Part shown: positions 1 through 7,412 of the stretch, one piece after another
Layout of the letters: every line of letters begins with the position of its first letter
Position numbering within the stretch: the stretch's first letter is position 1
Assembly: GCA_018815765.1 (NCBI GenBank)
Contig: JAHIWM010000063.1
Coordinates: 1 to 54,837, forward strand
Direction of reading: 5' to 3'
Origin: Gammaproteobacteria bacterium
GTDB taxonomy: Bacteria; Pseudomonadota; Gammaproteobacteria; Enterobacterales; Alteromonadaceae
Length of the DNA: 54,837 nucleotides
Made by a program: the position numbers and the translations under genes
The notes under the pieces: model-generated
What the model was told of the DNA's origin: nothing
The model's input: the letters and a program-made list of their open reading frames with translations, nothing else
Databases searched by the model: none

Positions 1-239
1 CCGATGAAGCAGAATCGAAGCCCAGCCCTGATATGCTAAAGCAAATTTTGGCTGAACTGAACTTACCAGCTCACCGCGCTATTATGGTCGGCGACACTAT
101 TCACGATATGGCAATGGCGCAAGCGATAGAAATGCCACGAATAGGCGTTACTCATGGTGTGCATGGCAGGGAAGAGCTGAGTCGTTATCAGCCCAAGGCT
201 ATTATTGATTCGCTGCCAGAGCTGTTAACAGCGCTTTGA
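1..239 (+). CDS. HAD-superfamily hydrolase, phosphoglycolate phosphatase-like (3' end only)
   Basis: The gene enters from the left edge. The reading frame is open from base 3 and reads DEAESKPSPDML, then MVGDTIHDM, ending in a TGA at 237-239. KPSPDML matches the conserved Lys motif of HAD phosphatases, and VGDTIHDM matches the acidic motif that binds Mg2+. The catalytic DxD motif and cap domain lie outside the window, so the substrate cannot be judged. A HAD phosphatase next to yceF is common in gammaproteobacteria, usually downstream of rluC. The ATG at base 33 is internal and is not the start. Confidence 0.85.
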   Translation, partial: DEAESKPSPDMLKQILAELNLPAHRAIMVGDTIHDMAMAQAIEMPRIGVTHGVHGREELSRYQPKAIIDSLPELLTAL

Positions 240-254
240 TTTTAGGTTTTATGA

Positions 255-277
255 AGGGCAGGGTTTATCCCTGCCCG
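255..277. repeat. REP-like hairpin GGGCAGGG-TTTAT-CCCTGCCC
   Basis: A perfect 8-bp stem (256-263 with 269-276) and a TTTAT loop lie between the convergent HAD gene and yceF. A close relative occurs at 33100-33120. It may act as a two-way terminator-like structure or a REP unit. Confidence 0.6.
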
Positions 278-290
278 TGTCAGGTTCAAA

Positions 291-884
291 TCAGGGCTGA
301 GTTAATAAATCCCTGCCTTCGTTTCTTAGCATCTCTAATAAACGAATCAATGGCAGGCCTATTAAGCTGTTTGGGTCGTCGCCTTCGAGTTTTTCAAATA
401 AACTGATACCCAAACCTTCACTTTTAAAACTACCGGCGCAGTTCAGTGGTTGCTCTCTCTCTATATAAGCAAGAATGTCCGCGTCCGTCAGTTGACGAAA
501 ATGCACTTTAAAAGGCTCAACACAAAGCTGATGCTGTTTTGTTTGCGCGTTGACCAGAGCTAAGCCGGTTAAAAAGGTCACACAATGGCCGCTAAAGCTT
601 TTTAACTGTTTGTAGGCATTTTCAGCGGTATGAGGTTTACCAAGGATTTGACCGTTAAACACAGCCACCTGGTCTGAACCTATGACTAAACCTTCAGTCA
701 GCTGATTGGCCACAGCTTGTGCTTTTAATACAGCTAAGCGGCTGACCAGTTGTTCCGGTGTTTCACCAGGCAAAGCGGTTTCGTCTACTTCGGGTTTTGC
801 GGTAGAAAAGTTCGGTGTAAGTTTCTCCAATAAAGCCTTACGATACACAGAAGTAGAGGCTAAAAATAAAGCTTGAGTTGACAT
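291..884 (-). CDS. yceF: Maf/YceF-type nucleotide pyrophosphatase (7-methyl-GTP pyrophosphatase)
   Basis: This 197-residue Maf-family protein hydrolyses modified or non-canonical NTPs to NMP and PPi; the YceF subgroup acts on 7-methyl-GTP. Visible motifs are ASTSVYR near residues 9-15, PEVDE at 31-35, ETPEQLVSRL, IGSDQV at 68-73 and LGKP at 81-84. The C-terminal half (CAGSFKSEG, then GDPNSLIGLPL) is typical of YceF. I start at 884 because GAGGTG lies just upstream of MSTQALFLAS; a longer frame from 905 adds seven residues the family lacks. It is divergent from yceD, as in E. coli. Confidence 0.93.
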   Translation of the reverse strand: MSTQALFLASTSVYRKALLEKLTPNFSTAKPEVDETALPGETPEQLVSRLAVLKAQAVANQLTEGLVIGSDQVAVFNGQILGKPHTAENAYKQLKSFSGHCVTFLTGLALVNAQTKQHQLCVEPFKVHFRQLTDADILAYIEREQPLNCAGSFKSEGLGISLFEKLEGDDPNSLIGLPLIRLLEMLRNEGRDLLTQP

Positions 885-986
885 AAAAGCACCTCGTTGG
901 GACAATGCGCCGCACTATAACGCCAGAACGGCCGTCAGAACAGCGGTTTAGGCGGGAATAATTAACAAAAAAGAGGCAGGAATCCT

Positions 987-1015
987 TTGACAGCTTTAGC
1001 CTCGATCTATATGAT
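987..1015 (+). promoter_or_regulatory. sigma-70 promoter for yceD-rpmF-plsX-fab
   Basis: TTGACA (987-992) and TATGAT (1010-1015) are separated by 17 bases, close to ideal. Transcription would begin near 1021-1023, only a few bases before the yceD ATG at 1025. No Shine-Dalgarno sequence precedes that ATG, so the transcript from this promoter would be nearly leaderless. Confidence 0.65.
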
Positions 1016-1024
1016 GCGCGCCTT

Positions 1025-1552
1025 ATGCAAAAGGTAAAAATTCCAATTACCCTTGATCCAACCCGAGCTGCGCAGAAACGTGCAACCTTTGATGGTATAG
1101 TTCCTCTGGTTACTTTAACCAGATTAACGGACTCGTTAGTAAGTTCTGAGGGTGATGTAGACGTAGTAGTAAATTGTGGAACTGATGAACAGGGTTTGGT
1201 CTTCATTGAAGCTCAGGCTCGTTGTCAGGTACAAGTGAAGTGTGAACGCTGTAGCGAACACATGAGCCTGGAACTGAACACCAGTTTTGCATACACTCCA
1301 ATTCGGAGTGACAAAGATTCGGCTCATGACGATATTCCAGAGCGCTACGAAGTGGTCGAAAAAAACGAACACGGCGAAGTTAACTTGAGGCAATTGGTTG
1401 AGGACGAATTAATTCTGGCTTTACCCTTGTTTCCTATGCACGACGAAGGATCTTGTGATCCAACCAAAGTGCAGATGAGCTGGGGAGAAATAGAACCAGA
1501 ACCAGAAAAACCGAACCCATTTGCAATATTGCAAGAATTGAAGAAAAAATAG
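1025..1552 (+). CDS. yceD: 23S rRNA accumulation protein YceD (DUF177)
   Basis: This 175-residue DUF177 protein begins [12 protein letters not shown] and ends with [14 protein letters not shown], both typical of the family. A CxxC pair (Cys73, Cys76) is visible. YceD is needed for normal accumulation of large-subunit rRNA and is co-transcribed with rpmF in many bacteria; here rpmF begins 19 bases after its stop. The start is fixed by alignment to the family N-terminus, although no ribosome-binding site is visible. Confidence 0.93.
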   Translation: MQKVKIPITLDPTRAAQKRATFDGIVPLVTLTRLTDSLVSSEGDVDVVVNCGTDEQGLVFIEAQARCQVQVKCERCSEHMSLELNTSFAYTPIRSDKDSAHDDIPERYEVVEKNEHGEVNLRQLVEDELILALPLFPMHDEGSCDPTKVQMSWGEIEPEPEKPNPFAILQELKKK

Positions 1553-1571
1553 TTTTTTTAGGAGAAAGGCA

Positions 1572-1739
1572 ATGGCTGTACAGCAAAACAAAAAATCTCG
1601 TGCAAGACGTGACATGCGTCGTTCTCATGATGCGTTGACTGGGCCAACGCTGTCTGTAGACGCAACTTCAGGTGAGACGCACCGTCGTCACCACATCACT
1701 GAAGATGGTTACTACAAAGGTCGTAAAGTAATTAAGTAA
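1572..1739 (+). CDS. rpmF: 50S ribosomal protein bL32
   Basis: The 55-residue product begins [18 protein letters not shown] and ends YYKGRKVIK, the usual length and sequence of bL32. It is an integral 50S protein. An AGGAGAAAGG Shine-Dalgarno lies just upstream of the ATG. The gene sits between yceD and plsX as in most proteobacteria, linking ribosomal protein supply to lipid synthesis. Confidence 0.97.
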   Translation: MAVQQNKKSRARRDMRRSHDALTGPTLSVDATSGETHRRHHITEDGYYKGRKVIK

Positions 1740-1745
1740 GGTTGG

Positions 1746-2786
1746 ATGCACTTGTTGCAACCACTACGACTTAGTATAGCTTTAGACATGATGGGGGGCG
1801 ACCATGGCCCCCAATCAACTATTCCTGCAGCTATAGAAGCGCTGTGCGAATTTCCCCATGTAGATCTTGTCCTCTGCGGCGACTCTGAAATACTTACCAA
1901 TGAATTAGAACAGGCCGGATATTTAAACCATCCTCAGCTTTCTGTTCAGCATGCATCCCAAACTGTTCTGATGACCGACAAACCTTCTGTGGCTTTGCGC
2001 AACAAGCGGCAGTCGTCGATGCGTATTGCCTTGGATTTAGTCGAACAAAACAAAGTGGCCGCTTGCGTCAGTGCCGGTAATACCGGGGCTTTGATCGCTA
2101 TGGCGCATTTTGTATTGAAGATGCTGAACGGTGTTGAACGTCCTGCTTTAATAAGTAGCCTGCCTTCTACTGTCGGCAGTCCGGTCTTTATGCTGGATTT
2201 GGGCGCAACGGTCAATTGTGATTCAGACACCTTATTCCAGTTTGCCGTGATGGGCGCTGTGATGGCTGAAGAAGTGGAAGGTATAGTCAAACCCAAAGTG
2301 GCTTTGCTGAACATGGGCGAAGAAGAAATCAAAGGTTCGGATCAAATCAAACGAACCTCCTTACTCTTATCCGAATGTGCGGATATCAATTACATTGGCT
2401 ATATCGAAGGCAATGACATTTTTTCCGGCAAAGCTGACGTTATAGTCTGTGATGGCTTTGTTGGCAATGTAGCGCTGAAAACCTGTGAAGGTGTAGCGAA
2501 ACTCATCTTAAAACGCTTAGAAACTGCACTGAAAAACTCCATGTCTGCTCAACTTTTCGGCTGGTTAATCAAACCTTTCCTGAAAAGTATGTCTTTAGGC
2601 GTGAACCCCGACCAGTATAACGGGGCAAGTCTGATAGGATTGCGCGGAATTGTAGTGAAGAGTCATGGAAATGCGACAAAAGAAGCATTTCTTAGTGCCA
2701 TCCGTCAGGCCGTGCGCGAGGTTGAACGCCAGGTGCCGGTGAAGATCAAAGACAGGCTGGAACACGTATTAATTGACAAAGCGTAG
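1746..2786 (+). CDS. plsX: phosphate acyltransferase PlsX
   Basis: PlsX converts acyl-ACP and phosphate into acyl-phosphate, the acyl donor for PlsY in phospholipid synthesis. The 346-residue product shows the N-terminal ALDMMGGDHGP signature (about residues 12-22), SAGNTGAL in the middle and GFVGNVALK in the C-terminal half. The ATG lies six bases after rpmF, implying co-transcription and possibly coupled translation. fabH starts six bases after its stop. Confidence 0.96.
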   Translation: MHLLQPLRLSIALDMMGGDHGPQSTIPAAIEALCEFPHVDLVLCGDSEILTNELEQAGYLNHPQLSVQHASQTVLMTDKPSVALRNKRQSSMRIALDLVEQNKVAACVSAGNTGALIAMAHFVLKMLNGVERPALISSLPSTVGSPVFMLDLGATVNCDSDTLFQFAVMGAVMAEEVEGIVKPKVALLNMGEEEIKGSDQIKRTSLLLSECADINYIGYIEGNDIFSGKADVIVCDGFVGNVALKTCEGVAKLILKRLETALKNSMSAQLFGWLIKPFLKSMSLGVNPDQYNGASLIGLRGIVVKSHGNATKEAFLSAIRQAVREVERQVPVKIKDRLEHVLIDKA

Positions 2787-2792
2787 GGCCCA

Positions 2793-3752
2793 ATGTATTC
2801 ACGCATTATTGGAACCGGAAGTTACTTTCCGTCTCAGGTCAGAACCAATGCTGATCTCGAAACCATGGTTGAAACCACAGACGAGTGGATTATCGAACGT
2901 ACTGGTATCAAAGAACGCCGCATTATAGGTGACAACGAAACTGTCGCTACAATGGGGGCTCAGGCTGCATTAAAAGCTATTGAAGCAGCAGGCATCGACA
3001 AAAACTCCATCGACATGATAGTACTGGCAACTACCAGTGCTTCCCGTGCTTTGCCAAGTGCCGCTTGTGAAGTGCAGCGTGAACTGGATATGCCTGGCAT
3101 TCCGGCTTTTGACGTTGCAGCAGCCTGTGCTGGCTTTTGTTATGCCTTAAGTATTGCTGACCAGTATGTAAAAAGTGGCATGGCAAAACGAGTGCTGGTG
3201 ATAGGGGCGGATTGTTTATCGCGTTTAATGAGCCCTGAAGATCGCAGCATGGTGATTTTATTTGGTGATGCCGCAGGTGCTGTTATTTTAGAAGCCTCTG
3301 AAGAGCCGGGTATTTTATCCACTCATATTCATGCTGACGGTAAATACTCCGAATTATTGTATGTCGACAACCCTATACGTGGTGTCGAAGCTTCAGTGCA
3401 TAACTCCTGGGGTGCCATGAAAGGCAACGAAGTATTTAAAGTTGCGGTTACCCGTTTATCTGAAGTGGTCGAGCAAACCCTTGCTGCCAACAATATGGAT
3501 AAATCTCAAATCGACTGGTTAGTGCCACACCAGGCCAACCTGCGCATTATCTCCGCTGTGGCCCGTAAACTGGATATGTCGATGGATCAGGTTGTCATTA
3601 ACCTCGACCGTTATGGCAATACCTCAGCTGCGACAGTACCTACAGCCTTAGATGAAGCTGTGCGTGATGGCCGTATCCAGCGTGGACAAACTATATTGCT
3701 TGAAGCATTTGGTAGTGGTTTTGCCTGGGCTTCGGCTTTAATACGTTACTAA
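2793..3752 (+). CDS. fabH: beta-ketoacyl-ACP synthase III
   Basis: FabH condenses acetyl-CoA with malonyl-ACP to start fatty acid elongation. All three catalytic residues are visible in the 319-residue product: Cys112 in AAACAGF, His246 in PHQANLRI, and Asn276 in GNTSAA. The length is normal for the family. It follows plsX by six bases and precedes fabD, the conserved fab order. Confidence 0.97.
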   Translation: MYSRIIGTGSYFPSQVRTNADLETMVETTDEWIIERTGIKERRIIGDNETVATMGAQAALKAIEAAGIDKNSIDMIVLATTSASRALPSAACEVQRELDMPGIPAFDVAAACAGFCYALSIADQYVKSGMAKRVLVIGADCLSRLMSPEDRSMVILFGDAAGAVILEASEEPGILSTHIHADGKYSELLYVDNPIRGVEASVHNSWGAMKGNEVFKVAVTRLSEVVEQTLAANNMDKSQIDWLVPHQANLRIISAVARKLDMSMDQVVINLDRYGNTSAATVPTALDEAVRDGRIQRGQTILLEAFGSGFAWASALIRY

Positions 3753-3780
3753 CTATATTACGAGAAGATTTGCAGGAAAA

Positions 3781-4719
3781 ATGATGAACAACAAACTTGC
3801 ATTGGTATTTCCAGGACAGGGTTCACAAAGCGTCGGTATGTTAGCCGAACTTCATGCTGAATTTGCAACAGTTCGCGACACCTTCGCCGAAGCCTCTGCG
3901 GCTTTAGGTTATGACTTATGGGCCTTAGTGGCCAATGGTCCTGATACCGCATTAAACGAAACACACCGTACTCAGCCTGCCTTATTAGTAGCTTCTGTTG
4001 CTGTGTATAGAGTATGGCTGGAGCAGGGCGGCGCTACACCAGCTTACTTAGCTGGTCATTCTTTAGGTGAATATTCCGCTTTAGTGTGTGCTGGTGTATT
4101 AAACCTGGCCGATGCCGTCAAGCTGGTGGAAAAACGCGGTCAGTATATGCAACTGGCTGTGCCTGCCGGTACTGGTGCTATGTCAGCCATTATTGGCCTG
4201 GACGATGCGCTGATTGCCAAAGCCTGCGCTGAAGCGGCACAAGGTGAAGTGGTTTCTCCTGTCAACTTCAACTCTCCTGGCCAGGTGGTGATTGCTGGTA
4301 ACAAAGCTGCTGTTGAACGTGCCAATGAACTTTGTAAAGCCGCTGGTGCCAAACGTGCGCTGCCTTTACCTGTGTCAGTGCCGTCGCACTGCGCTTTAAT
4401 GAAGCCAGCAGCAGACAAACTGGCAGATGATTTAAACAGTATTTCGTTTCATACAGCTGTCATACCGGTAGTGAACAATGTCGACGTTAGTGCAGCAGCT
4501 GATGCCGCGGCAATAAAAGATGCGTTGGTGCGTCAGCTGTATAGTCCGGTGCGCTGGACAGAAAGTATTGAGTTTTTAGCTGCACAAGGCGTGGACACAG
4601 TGATTGAACTGGGTGCAGGCAAGGTATTAAGTGGCTTAATTAAACGTATTAATAAAGAGCTGAACACGGCTTCAGTCACAGATGTAGCGTCATTAAAAGA
4701 CGCTTTAGCTACAGAATAA
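3781..4719 (+). CDS. fabD: malonyl-CoA:ACP transacylase
   Basis: FabD moves the malonyl group from CoA to ACP, supplying the two-carbon donor for elongation. The 312-residue product has the nucleophile motif GHSLGEYSA with Ser94, the partner His203 in VPSHCALM, and the N-terminal FPGQGSQ motif. A GCAGGA ribosome-binding sequence precedes the ATG. fabG follows 14 bases after the stop. Confidence 0.97.
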   Translation: MMNNKLALVFPGQGSQSVGMLAELHAEFATVRDTFAEASAALGYDLWALVANGPDTALNETHRTQPALLVASVAVYRVWLEQGGATPAYLAGHSLGEYSALVCAGVLNLADAVKLVEKRGQYMQLAVPAGTGAMSAIIGLDDALIAKACAEAAQGEVVSPVNFNSPGQVVIAGNKAAVERANELCKAAGAKRALPLPVSVPSHCALMKPAADKLADDLNSISFHTAVIPVVNNVDVSAAADAAAIKDALVRQLYSPVRWTESIEFLAAQGVDTVIELGAGKVLSGLIKRINKELNTASVTDVASLKDALATE

Positions 4720-4733
4720 AAGGCTTAAAGACT

Positions 4734-5483
4734 ATGACGACTCCATTTATTTCGTTAGAAGGTCAGGTGGCCTTGGTCACAGGCGCAAGCCGTGGCATAG
4801 GTCGCGCTATTGCTGAACAATTAGCCGCTTTAGGCGCTAAAGTGGTTGGAACTGCAACAACTGAATCAGGCGCAGCAGCTATTTCCGCTTATTTAGGTGA
4901 CAAAGGTCAGGGCCTGGTGTTAAATGTCGGCGATACAGCTTCTATTGAGCAGTGTTTAGAGACGATTAAAGCTCAGTTTGGCGATATTGATATTCTGGTG
5001 AACAACGCTGGTATTACCCGCGATAACCTGTTGATGCGCATGAAAGAAGAAGAATGGTTCGACATCATGCAAACCAATTTGACATCAGTGTACCGTTTAA
5101 GTAAAGCTGTGCTGCGTAGCATGATGAAAAAGCGTCACGGCCGGATCATCAGCATAGGTTCAGTGGTAGGTTCTATGGGCAATGCGGGTCAGACGAACTA
5201 TGCTGCAGCGAAAGCGGGCGTGTTAGGTTTCACCAAGTCATTGGCCAGAGAAGTTGCCTCCCGTGGTATCACGGTGAACGCTGTTGCACCAGGTTTTATC
5301 GACACCGATATGACCAAAGAATTGTCAGAAGAGCAAAAAGAAGCAATTTTCAGCCAGGTCCCGGCGAATCGTCTGGGCCAGCCGGAAGAAATAGCAGCCG
5401 CTGTAGCCTTTTTGGCTTCAGGTCCGGCAGCCTATATTACGGGTGAAACCATCCATATCAACGGCGGTATGTATATGGTGTAA
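4734..5483 (+). CDS. fabG: 3-oxoacyl-ACP reductase
   Basis: FabG is the NADPH-dependent short-chain dehydrogenase that reduces beta-ketoacyl-ACP. The 249-residue product has the cofactor motif TGASRGIG (16-23), NNAG near 89-92, and the catalytic Ser142, Tyr155 and Lys159 in NYAAAKAG. The C-terminus TGETIHINGGMYMV is the usual FabG ending. It belongs to the plsX-fab operon, with acpP 174 bases downstream. Confidence 0.97.
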   Translation: MTTPFISLEGQVALVTGASRGIGRAIAEQLAALGAKVVGTATTESGAAAISAYLGDKGQGLVLNVGDTASIEQCLETIKAQFGDIDILVNNAGITRDNLLMRMKEEEWFDIMQTNLTSVYRLSKAVLRSMMKKRHGRIISIGSVVGSMGNAGQTNYAAAKAGVLGFTKSLAREVASRGITVNAVAPGFIDTDMTKELSEEQKEAIFSQVPANRLGQPEEIAAAVAFLASGPAAYITGETIHINGGMYMV

Positions 5484-5657
5484 GCCTTTAGCCGATGTGA
5501 TTGAAGTTGTATTTCAGCTTTAAAAGCAACGGTTAATGGTTTGACCAGCAGGAAAAGGCTTAGCCGTTACTTGCAACAAATCAGGCTTACGCATAAACTA
5601 GCCGCCACACAAAATTGCACCAATTGTTGCGATTTACATGAGAAAAAGGAAGAAAAG

Positions 5658-5894
5658 ATGAGCAACATCGAAGAACGCGTAAAAAAAATTATCATCGAGC
5701 AGTTAGGCGTTAAAGAAGAAGAAGTGAAGCACGAATCTTCTTTCGTTGACGATTTAGGCGCTGACTCTCTGGACACAGTAGAATTAGTTATGGCTCTGGA
5801 AGAAGAATTCGACACAGAGATCCCAGACGAAGAAGCTGAAAAAATTACAACGGTACAGTCTGCTATCGACTATATCAAGGCCCACGCTGAGTAA
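5658..5894 (+). CDS. acpP: acyl carrier protein
   Basis: This 78-residue acidic protein carries growing acyl chains on a phosphopantetheine arm attached to Ser37 in [10 protein letters not shown]. It begins [12 protein letters not shown], the standard AcpP N-terminus, and an AAGGAAG ribosome-binding sequence precedes the ATG at 5658. The frame stays open upstream to 5541 but that extension has no family match. A strong terminator follows, as expected for a highly expressed gene. Confidence 0.97.
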   Translation: MSNIEERVKKIIIEQLGVKEEEVKHESSFVDDLGADSLDTVELVMALEEEFDTEIPDEEAEKITTVQSAIDYIKAHAE

Positions 5895-5907
5895 GCGTTG
5901 AGCTGAC

Positions 5908-5940
5908 AAAACGGGTAGCCTCTGCTACCCGTTTTTGTTT
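5908..5940 (+). terminator. rho-independent terminator after acpP
   Basis: A perfect 12-bp stem (5908-5919 with 5924-5935), CTCT loop and following T-run lie just after the acpP stop. It separates acpP from fabF. Confidence 0.9.
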
Positions 5941-6018
5941 CTGAAGCTGTTTGATACGTACTAAATACAGAAGTGGATTGACAGCTTTAAAGATTATTTT
6001 TCGACTGCGGAGGATTCT

Positions 6019-7257
6019 GTGGCAAAACGTCGAGTGGTTGTGACGGGCTTAGGTATGCTAACGCCCCTGGGGAACGATGTAACGTCGACCTGGCAGGCTT
6101 TATTACAAGGTCAAAGTGGAATAGCGCTGTTTGATCATATTGATCCAGAGGCTTACACCACCAAATTTGCTGGTTTAGTCAAAAATTTTGACGTCGAACA
6201 GTTTTTCCCGGCCAAAGAAGCCAAAAAAATGGATTTATTTATCCAGTACGGTGTGGCTGCCGGTGTGCAGGCCTTTCGGGATTCCGGACTGGAAATTAAC
6301 GAAGAAAACGCCGAACGTATCGGTGTTGCTGTAGGTTCAGGTATTGGTGGTTTAGGTTTAATCGAAGAAAACCATACCAAATTACTGAACAGCGGCCCAC
6401 GTCGTTTATCGCCGTTTTTTGTGCCTTCTACCATTATTAACATGATTTCTGGCCATTTATCCATCATGTTAGGTCTGCAAGGTCCAAATATTAGTATTGT
6501 GACCGCTTGTACTACAGGTGTGCATAACATTGGTCAGGCCGCCCGTATGATTGCTTACGGTGATGCGGACGCAATGATTGCTGGTGGTGCAGAAAAAGCA
6601 TCTACTACTTTAGGTATGGGTGGCTTTGGTGCGGCCCGTGCTTTATCAACCCGTAACGATGCGCCACAACAGGCCAGTCGTCCATGGGACAAAGACCGTG
6701 ACGGTTTTGTATTAGGCGACGGAGCTGGTGTTGTCGTGCTGGAAGAGTACGAACATGCGAAAGCCCGTGGTGCTAAAATCTACGCTGAACTGGTTGGTTT
6801 TGGTATGAGTGGCGATGCCTATCATATGACTTCACCTCCGGAAAACGGTCGTGGCGCTGCCTTGGCGATGAAAAATGCTTTACGTGATGCGGGTATAAAC
6901 GCCGATCAGGTGCAGTATATCAACGCGCATGGCACGTCCACGCCAGCAGGTGATATAGCGGAAACTATGGCGATTAAATCTATTTTTGGTGCTAAACCAG
7001 AAGGTTTAATGGTCAGTTCCAGCAAGTCGATGATGGGGCACTTATTAGGTGCTGCAGGTTCTGTTGAATCTATCATCACGATCTTGTCACTGATCGATCA
7101 GAAAGTCTCTCCAACCATCAACCTGGATAATCCGGACGAAGGTTGTGACTTAGATTATGTACCGCATACTGCCCGCGATGCCAAAATGGAATACGCTTTA
7201 TGTAACTCCTTTGGTTTTGGCGGCACTAACGGTTCTATTCTGTTTAAGAAAATCTAA
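6019..7257 (+). CDS. fabF: beta-ketoacyl-ACP synthase II
   Basis: FabF extends acyl-ACP chains with malonyl-ACP. The 412-residue product shows the Cys-His-His triad of elongating ketosynthases: Cys164 in TACTTGVHN, His304 in NAHGTSTP and His341 in [11 protein letters not shown]. The start is a GTG at 6019 with GCGGAGGA upstream. It lies downstream of the acpP terminator, with a TTGACA at 5978 that could be a -35 element. Confidence 0.97.
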   Translation: MAKRRVVVTGLGMLTPLGNDVTSTWQALLQGQSGIALFDHIDPEAYTTKFAGLVKNFDVEQFFPAKEAKKMDLFIQYGVAAGVQAFRDSGLEINEENAERIGVAVGSGIGGLGLIEENHTKLLNSGPRRLSPFFVPSTIINMISGHLSIMLGLQGPNISIVTACTTGVHNIGQAARMIAYGDADAMIAGGAEKASTTLGMGGFGAARALSTRNDAPQQASRPWDKDRDGFVLGDGAGVVVLEEYEHAKARGAKIYAELVGFGMSGDAYHMTSPPENGRGAALAMKNALRDAGINADQVQYINAHGTSTPAGDIAETMAIKSIFGAKPEGLMVSSSKSMMGHLLGAAGSVESIITILSLIDQKVSPTINLDNPDEGCDLDYVPHTARDAKMEYALCNSFGFGGTNGSILFKKI

Positions 7258-7265
7258 AGCTTGAA

Positions 7266-7302
7266 TTTAGGGTCAGAGCCAAAGCTCTGACCCTTTGATT
7301 TT
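7266..7302 (+). terminator. terminator after fabF, GGGTCAGAGC palindrome
   Basis: A perfect 11-bp stem AGGGTCAGAGC (7269-7279) pairs with 7284-7294 around a CAAA loop, followed by TTTGATTTT. It probably terminates fabF. Its arm shares the GGGTCAGA end with palindromes at 10333, 23548, 39910 and 44618. Confidence 0.75.
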
Positions 7303-7412
7303 CTATCTTATTTTTCCCGCTTGTTATCGTAATTCCAAACGAGAGCTGTCATTAAAAGTAAATACTGGGGTAACAAATCCATTTCTTTTAATCAACAGAA
7401 GCACCGTTACTT

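Noticed and set aside
5541-5657. Upstream extension of acpP by 39 codons
   Set aside because: AcpP is always about 78 residues, and the ATG at 5658 has its own ribosome-binding sequence; the extension matches nothing.
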